DNA of 64,000 nucleotides, from the NCBI GenBank assembly GCA_032622095.1, contig CP136065.1, positions 42,631,503-42,695,502 on the forward strand. Direction: 5' to 3'. Shown one piece after another: positions 57,942 to 64,000 of this stretch. The notes beneath the pieces are model-generated. The model was not told the DNA's origin and ran no database searches. It saw only the letters and a program-made list of their open reading frames with translations. The translations under genes were made by a program, and so were the position numbers. Source of the stretch: Siphonodentalium dalli (taxonomy: Eukaryota; Mollusca; Scaphopoda; Gadilida; Siphonodentaliidae). The stretch's first letter is position 1, and every line of letters begins with the position of its first letter.

Positions 57942-58080
57942 CCCTGTTCAAGTGTTCCTGCTAATGTGCTATGATGCGGTTGGGTCCTGCTTAATTGCTA
58001 TGAATTGCACTACCCGCATCATAGCAATTCAGCAGGACCACCAGCATCATAGCATATTAGCAGGACCACTTGGCCAGTGG
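57942..58080. mobile_element. Minimal relative of the 2026-2989 TIR element
   Basis: GTCCTGCT..TGCTATGATG modules in inverted arrangement with almost no spacer. Ends CCCTG..CAAGTGTTCCTGC and GCAGGACCACTTGGCCAGTGG, flanked by TA on both sides. It lacks the 177-bp array. Confidence 0.8.
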
Positions 58081-58494
58081 TAAAATAGTTTGTTTTCCAT
58101 ACGGATATGTGTTTTCAAATAATCATGTAATGATATCTAACATACATGTATATGATCCCATTTATAGGTTTTATTCATCACGGCCAGATAAACTTTGTAT
58201 ACAGACAGTTTTACCAAACTTAGAATTTTTATTAGGTGCTTTCGAATTCATTGTAGCTGTAATTACTAGTATTAAAAGAGTGCTCAATAAAGTTTGTTTT
58301 ATCATTTATGCTCATTCGGAATTTGGATGCTATTTAATTCTGTTTATCTATATAATTGGCTGCACTGCTAAATTTTGACTCATTTCAGTCATTTGATGTC
58401 AGTACATGTAGTTGTCCATCGAAATGGCGAACACAACCAAAGACAAATTACAAGAGGAAAGACAACAAATACATTTGATGTGCACTAAAACAGA
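58081..58494. other. No gene recognised
   Basis: A 102-codon frame (58070-58378) begins inside the transposon end and has no recognisable domain. Confidence 0.45.
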
Positions 58495-58496
58495 TA

Positions 58497-58661
58497 CAGT
58501 AGTGCCCTAAGAAATCGACCCCTTAACCACAGCAGAATTATGTGTAACTTTCAGGATTTAGTCGGATATATGGCTTGTTGCCATTCATCGGAAAGCTCTC
58601 CCCGAGTTTAATACCCGTAATTCTGCTGTGGTTAAGGAGTCGATTAATTAGAGCATTACTG
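58497..58661. mobile_element. Tc1/mariner-like MITE, shortened copy
   Basis: CAGTAGTGCCCTAAGAAATC..GACCCCTTAACCACAG at the left is mirrored by CTGTGGTTAAGGAGTC..GCATTACTG at the right. TA flanks both ends. CAGT termini at TA sites are typical of Tc1/mariner. One arm of the full hairpin (TTGCCATTCATCGGAAAGCT) is present only once. Confidence 0.85.
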
Positions 58662-58663
58662 TA

Positions 58664-60160
58664 GTTACAAATGTATGTCTAGCCTCCTGTTGTGTCACTA
58701 ATAAGATCTTTAATTCACATACGGTACACATGTACATGTACATGTACTATATAGTACCCGTTCAAGCGTTTACAAGTGTCAGTCATCGAGAAACTGACCA
58801 AAAGTTTTGGTAGTATATAATATAGGCTAGCACTGCACTTGGGCTACATGTACATGTACTGTAAGTGATTATAATGTACTATTTTTATATTCTGCTGTGA
58901 AAGTGTTGCTGAATGAAATTTAAGTTTACCCCGATATTCTAAGTCCGCTCGACTAAGATGGGTTTTTTCTCGAAAACTGATATCTGAATATACATGACTT
59001 TTTGTACGTCTTCCACTGGTTGGTATTCCCTCTAAAATGACTAATTTTAACTGATTAGATTAGCCCTGGTATGGAAAACTCTAACTGTTATAGCCAGATG
59101 AGCGGTTTACTGCCAACAGCGGTGATGATATGATGACCAGCGTTGTGCATGGCATATGTTGATCCAGGTAAGAATGCTACCATACATTCCGAACATTCAT
59201 TAAATATCTTATTAATAGTAACCCAAACTACACAAGAGACTAGTATAACTAAGATTGGGCTCGATTAATGATGTGACACTTTCAGTACTTCATTTACTAG
59301 TAGCCTGGTACTGGTGGGCCTGGCTACAGATACTTGTTTGGCGTGTTTGAGGCCTGTGGCACAAGGGCAGCAGAATCAATTAAAATTTCTCTTATTGTAG
59401 TGTAGTACATGTACATGAATAGTACCGGTAGTACAGCACACAAAGAGGTATATAGTACCGGCACATGTACATGTATTCTCTCTGTTTTCACACATGTTTT
59501 TTTTCAATTTAACAACATGAGTCTTTTATGACACATACATGTACTAAAGTGAAAGTAGGCCTACATGTATATAATGTGCACCCAGTATACCGGTACATGT
59601 ACTGATATATTACATTGCAATACAGTCCGAGTACAATGATATAACAAAATTATGCATAGTAGAATAACAACCTTTTGTACAAACAGTCCTGACAATGATA
59701 TACCGGGATATCATGGTGATAGTTCATACATTTGGAATTACCGAATACCTGAGTTTGTGGATAGACCGCTTCATGCGATGTTTATGTGAATTTTTATTTT
59801 TAAGTCGGCATTGCGTACGGTAGTCCTATAAACCACACCAGAGAATAGCAATTGTCGGTCAGTGACCAACTTCTTATGTTTATGCAATCGATACAATCCG
59901 GTTCTGCTTTTGATGTCCAGTTCGATATTTGTGGTGCGTTCTTGTGCAAAAATATAATTCTAACTAATGCGCCAAAAATCAGGTTTATAAATTTATCCAT
60001 TCTTGAGCAAGAGCAACTCGTAAAACTTGTATGGTATAACATTCCAAACTGAGTATTTCTGCTATCAAACCATATGATAATAATGTTGAACCGGACATCG
60101 AAATCTGAACCGCATTTATGGATTGCAGCACGTGATGTTGAATAAACAGTTATAGAGGAT
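58664..60160. other. No gene recognised
   Basis: AT-rich with many TACATGTACATG and ACCGGT microsatellite-like palindromes (58725-58750, 59400-59480, 59575-59600). Overlapping frames at 59800-60052 are not supported. Confidence 0.45.
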
Positions 60161-60163
60161 ATA

Positions 60164-60380
60164 CAGTAATGCTCTAATTAATCGACTCCTTAACTACAGG
60201 AGAATTATGGGTAACTTTTCAGGATTTAGTCGGAAATATGGGTTGATGCCATTCATCGGAAAGCTCTCGGTGAGAGCTTTCCGATGAATGGCAACAAGCC
60301 ATATTTCGGACTAAATCCTGAAAAGTTACCCATAATTCTGCTGTAGTTAAGGAGTCGATTAATTAGCTCTAGAATTACTG
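60164..60380. mobile_element. Tc1/mariner-like MITE, full-length near-perfect hairpin
   Basis: A 217-bp element whose two halves are near-perfect reverse complements (CAGTAATGCTCTAATTAATC..GGAAAGCTCTC, then GAGAGCTTTCC..CTAGAATTACTG). TA flanks both ends (60162-60163, 60381-60382). It would fold into a ~105-bp stem with almost no loop. Confidence 0.92.
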
Positions 60381-61910
60381 TAACATGGTTTATAATATAC
60401 AAATGTATACTGTATGGGAAACATCAGAGGTTTACAAAGTAATAAAAACAGTTGATTTGTTCTTTATTCTTGTGGTTATATACACGTACATACATGTATT
60501 CTAAAAATAAATGTCCTTTACAACGTGGATCAATGAAATGCGGTTGTTGCATTTAAAATGCATTGAGGGTGCATTGTGTCACGCCACTTTGTAAATGCCT
60601 TAATGACAGCATTTAAATTAAATGCACTGCATTGGGAATAATCGCAGTCGCATTGAAATTACCGATCATTGCGCCGAAAAAGTATACTAGTATGAACACC
60701 CAAATAACGATACGATAGTGTATTTTGCAATTTTAGTTATAATTTTGTTTAATTTAAATTCACATCTGAATAATTCTGTGTTATTTTCCCACTCCTGGTG
60801 TACATGTATATGTTCGGAATCGGACATTCATGATGTAGTTTTCCATTCAAAATGGAATAAACATAAATAAACACTATTGACATTAATTGTTTTATAATCA
60901 GAATCTGAGAATCATGATTCTCATTTTGATTCTAGTAAAAAGTCTTGATTCCCTGTAGAAAGTGAAACACTAACATTTTGATTATTGCCAAAAATCTGAT
61001 GGATTTTAAGGCCTGCATCAAGACATTTGTTTGTGAATAAATCAAGGTAAATGTGTTAAAATATGAACGCATTTACAAATGCGTTGCTCCAAAATCGCAA
61101 AGTAGATTCGAACATGTGGTCGCTTTTCTAAGAAATTTGTGAGTGGTCTGTACATGTACATACATGTAAGTTACTTGACCAATTACACAAGGAGTCGAGG
61201 GACACAATCAATGAGGACGTTTGTACTAAAAAAAAAATTTTTACGCAAGGAACGAACACAAGGCCACTTTCTTAATTTATATTATGAGCCAACAAGACAG
61301 ATCGTAAATCGCTGTTATATGACAATATATGTGGCCATCATAATGGTCGACAGGCATGACGCCAACAAAAACCAATCTGTCAGGCCAATATAAAGAAGTC
61401 GCGACTTATTGCTGGTGGAACCTATTAAAGGCATCGTTCCATTTCGTTAATAACAACTTACATGTAACATTCACCTCCACCTCTTTACTCTTGGGCTCCA
61501 AATAAATATGCATGCACCAGCTGCATCCACGTTTATTATTTTTCTTGGGAAATCCCCCCCCCCCTGCACAGTGCTTATTTGGGTCTGCACGTTTATTAAT
61601 ATTTTGAAGCTATGAAAATTTAAATCAGCACAAATTCAAGATTTCTATATGATTCAGATGTAAAAATGATCAACACGTCTACATTAGTTACTAGCTAAAC
61701 AAGACATTTTGTCATATGTTTATACTTTACTGTGAAATTGCGTTTCTTCCGTTCTCCATGAACGGATTCTCAAAATGTTTGGTTTTCCAAAAAACAAGGA
61801 TTCGAACTGTCTGAACTGAACTCCATGCGTTTGTTTAAATAGATGAATAAATAATGGGAAAGACATACAATCCTAGTTCATAATGAATTTAAGTATATAA
61901 ATATAAATAA
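60381..61910. other. No gene recognised
   Basis: Contains TTTATTTGGGTCTGCACGTTTATTA with a preceding C run near 61550-61600, a motif repeated near 62300-62420. An 84-codon frame (61139-61393) is not supported. Confidence 0.45.
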
Positions 61911-61912
61911 TA

Positions 61913-62039
61913 AACGGCGGATTCAAAGTGGTCATGGGTTTTGACCGCGTTAAAAAAATCAGCAAATTCTGCATGAACCCCGAAGTTTGCTGATTTTTTC
62001 TCGCGGTCAAAATCCCATGACCGCATTGAAACCGCCGTT
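61913..62039. repeat. Long imperfect hairpin
   Basis: AACGGCGG..TCATGGGTTTTGACCGCG..AAAAAAATCAGCAAA is mirrored by TTTGCTGATTTTTT..CGCGGTCAAAATCCCATGA..CCGCCGTT around a ~20-base loop. A probable short MITE; no clear target duplication. Confidence 0.85.
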
Positions 62040-62299
62040 CATTTCTTATATGAATAACACAATTTAAGATTGGTGAATTATTTCTTTTGGTTAATTTAAT
62101 AAACGTACAGGACCAAATAACGATCGTACAGGTGGGAATTTTACCTCGATTTTAATAATCGTACATTAGGCACTCAAGAGTAGTACATATTCAAGTATGT
62201 GGCAAACCAAAAAAACACCACATGATACATACATGTACCTGTACTACATGTTGACTCGTATACCTGAACCTGCTATAAAAATTATTTGGTTAACCACAG

Positions 62300-62425
62300 T
62301 TGATGTTTTGCTCAGAGTTCCCCCTGCACTATTATTTAGGTCTGTACTTTTATTAACTTTCAATGGAATTTCCCCCCCCCCGCACTATTATTTGGGCCTG
62401 CACTTTTATTTGGAGCCTGAGAGTA
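62300..62425. repeat. Repeated CCCCGCACTATTATTTGGG motif
   Basis: CCCCTGCACTATTATTTAGG and CCCCGCACTATTATTTGGG occur about 60 bp apart, and a relative is at about 61550. Short dispersed or tandem repeat. Confidence 0.6.
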
Positions 62426-62465
62426 AGTTGCATTGACATTTATTTTCACGAATTACCATGCTAAA

Positions 62466-63161
62466 GGCCAAAGAAAAAAGATTGTATGTTTCCGGTAAAA
62501 AAATTTAGGGTAGGTGGTAGGTAGGGAATTTTTTTTATTTTATTTTATTTTGATATTTTTTATCCAGCTGCAGAAATATTGAACTACCTCGACCAAAGTG
62601 ACATAAAATGCCAACCCGTGCCATGGGGAAAGTATTACTTGATCAACACAGTGGAAATATACATTAAGATTGATAAAAAATCAAACTTACTTCATGCTTA
62701 CGTATGTTTTTTATTATATCTAATACCACATTTTCATAAATTTGGCTATAAACTTGGTACAAAATTGATGTCACTAACTTTTTATAAGAATTTTACCAAT
62801 AATACCGCCATTATACCGTACATGTATTGTGACGATTACATCCCATTGTCTGGGGGTAGCCAGTACACCCACCGAGCATGCCTGGTTTTTGGAAACAGTA
62901 GCTACTAGTACATGTATACCCCTAATATATTCAGTGATAACCTCTTTACATGTATATATACAGATACACACCCACCATGTCTGTTGATAGTGTTCCATAA
63001 GTCCCAAACAAGACATAAAGCAGGCAGGAGATCCACTCTCAGGAAATTAAAATTGCGAAAATTTTGACTTTTTCTCAAAATATCAATAAAAAGTTTAGGG
63101 TCGGCGGGTTATTTTTAGGGTCGGTCGATGTACGGAAACATAGTATCTTTTTTCTTTGGCC
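62466..63161. mobile_element. TIR element, possibly Harbinger-like
   Basis: GGCCAAAGAAAAAAGATTGT..ATGTTTCCGG at the left and the mirrored CCGTACGGAAACATAGTATC..CTTTGGCC-type right end make ~29-bp TIRs. TTTAGGGT..GGT motifs lie just inside each end. Flanks are AAA and TAA, one change from a TWA duplication. Interior frames (62579-62908 +, 62774-63016 -) overlap and are not recognised. Confidence 0.7.
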
Positions 63162-63347
63162 TAAGGAACATTGCAACTGGTTTGAAGTAACATGACCGCG
63201 TTGCGTCAACACTGGAACTGCATTGATGGTAATTTTCAACATGGTCTCACTGAGGTTCTATCAAATATAAATACTAGTATGGTTGAGGCCAACTTGAGGG
63301 AGACAATTATTTTGAGAATATGTGATCCTGTGTTAACATGAGCCTAA

Positions 63348-63734
63348 GGCGACACCAATTTTTAAGTCTGGTTTACGAACACATCCTACAAGTTACAACT
63401 TTGTTTCCATTTCATGAAAAAAAAAAAAAAACTTTTTTTGTCCCAAAATATTTTACACGCGTACTGATTTTCATGTGCTGTCGCATCCGGCTCTGCTTAT
63501 GATCATTTACAGATCCATATTTTCATGTATTTCATGACAAGATATGTCTTGTTTGGTTTGAACAGAATTTCATTCAAAAACATTTTTTCACAATTTTTGT
63601 AAAATTTATGTAAAATTCCACGATTTACTTGATATAAATTGGGGGGACAATCTTTTTTATTTTTATTTTTTTCCCTCCTGCATCTACTTTTTTTCTCCCC
63701 ACATCGTAAACCAGACTTAAAAATTGGTGTCGCT
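63348..63734. mobile_element. Harbinger-like MITE, copy B (inverted)
   Basis: Same family as 56121-56508 in opposite orientation, with a TAA duplication at 63345-63347 and 63735-63737. The last terminal base is mutated (CGCT for CGCC). Confidence 0.88.
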
Positions 63735-63737
63735 TAA

Positions 63738-64000
63738 ATATCATCTGATGGAGTCAAAATCATTGAACCGTCACTTATGCATGCACATGTTGTCTTGATG
63801 TTGAGTCTGGCTTTCATCATTTTCATTAGTTTTACTGTTAATATCCACCAAAGGTTGAGGTGTTATGGAACAACTGTATGGCATCGTATACTGTTATCTT
63901 CCGAGTAAATATGGAGTCTCTAATTCTTTTATCAGTCACGCATCTACTCATCAAATAGTATAATCCTTAAATATTTGTAGTCCAGGTGATCTCGACTGCA
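63738..64000. other. No gene recognised
   Basis: Window edge; nothing supported. Confidence 0.5.

Overview
This is a repeat-dense, AT-rich nuclear window from a metazoan. Spliced lectin-type and thrombospondin-type exons, a CR1/Jockey-like LINE relic and many miniature inverted-repeat transposons rule out a prokaryote. Frequent ACATGTAC-type palindromic microsatellites, plus dispersed repeats of a kind I associate with bivalve and gastropod genomes, suggest a mollusc or other marine lophotrochozoan. That placement is an inference and the species cannot be named from the sequence. Most open frames in the window are random or repeat-borne.

Two gene loci are supported. (1) A C-type lectin domain gene on the + strand (exons 11448-11624 and 13490-13719, poly(A) signal about 13788). 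The two phase-1 exons make a complete six-cysteine long-form domain, split by an intron largely filled with a 32-bp minisatellite. The signal-peptide exon was not found. (2) A secreted thrombospondin type-1 repeat (TSR) gene on the + strand. It has a signal-peptide and Ser/Thr-rich first exon (31824-32091), then six 168-bp, phase 1-1 TSR exons (37103, 40363, 41484, 42620, 45243, 46379) and decayed exon remnants near 49.4-49.7 kb. A 3,759-bp tandem duplication, apparently identical between copies, carries one 'B' and one 'A' TSR exon per copy. A minisatellite directly downstream of the A exons copies the exon end and 5' splice site again and again, in frame.

Layout: 0-0.9 kb, 131-bp repeat rich in nuclear-receptor half-sites; 2.0-3.0 kb, TIR transposon with an internal 177-bp array; 3.2-4.2 kb, Helitron-like end and diverged tandem repeat; 6.8-8.1 kb, LINE reverse-transcriptase relic; 8.1-11.4 kb, minisatellite and 142/182-bp satellite; 11.4-13.8 kb, lectin gene; 15-24 kb, dispersed repeats and MITEs; 24.7-27.7 kb, giant foldback beside a TTAA element; 29.5-29.9 kb, piggyBac-like MITE; 31.8-49.7 kb, TSR gene with intronic transposons; 51-54.5 kb, simple and inverted minisatellites; 56-63.7 kb, a dense set of MITEs (Harbinger-like, Tc1-like, TTAA type, and others).

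The window holds no CRISPR array and no confident RNA gene. The most unusual structure is the TSR locus, where exon duplication and splice-donor-bearing minisatellites appear to have evolved together.
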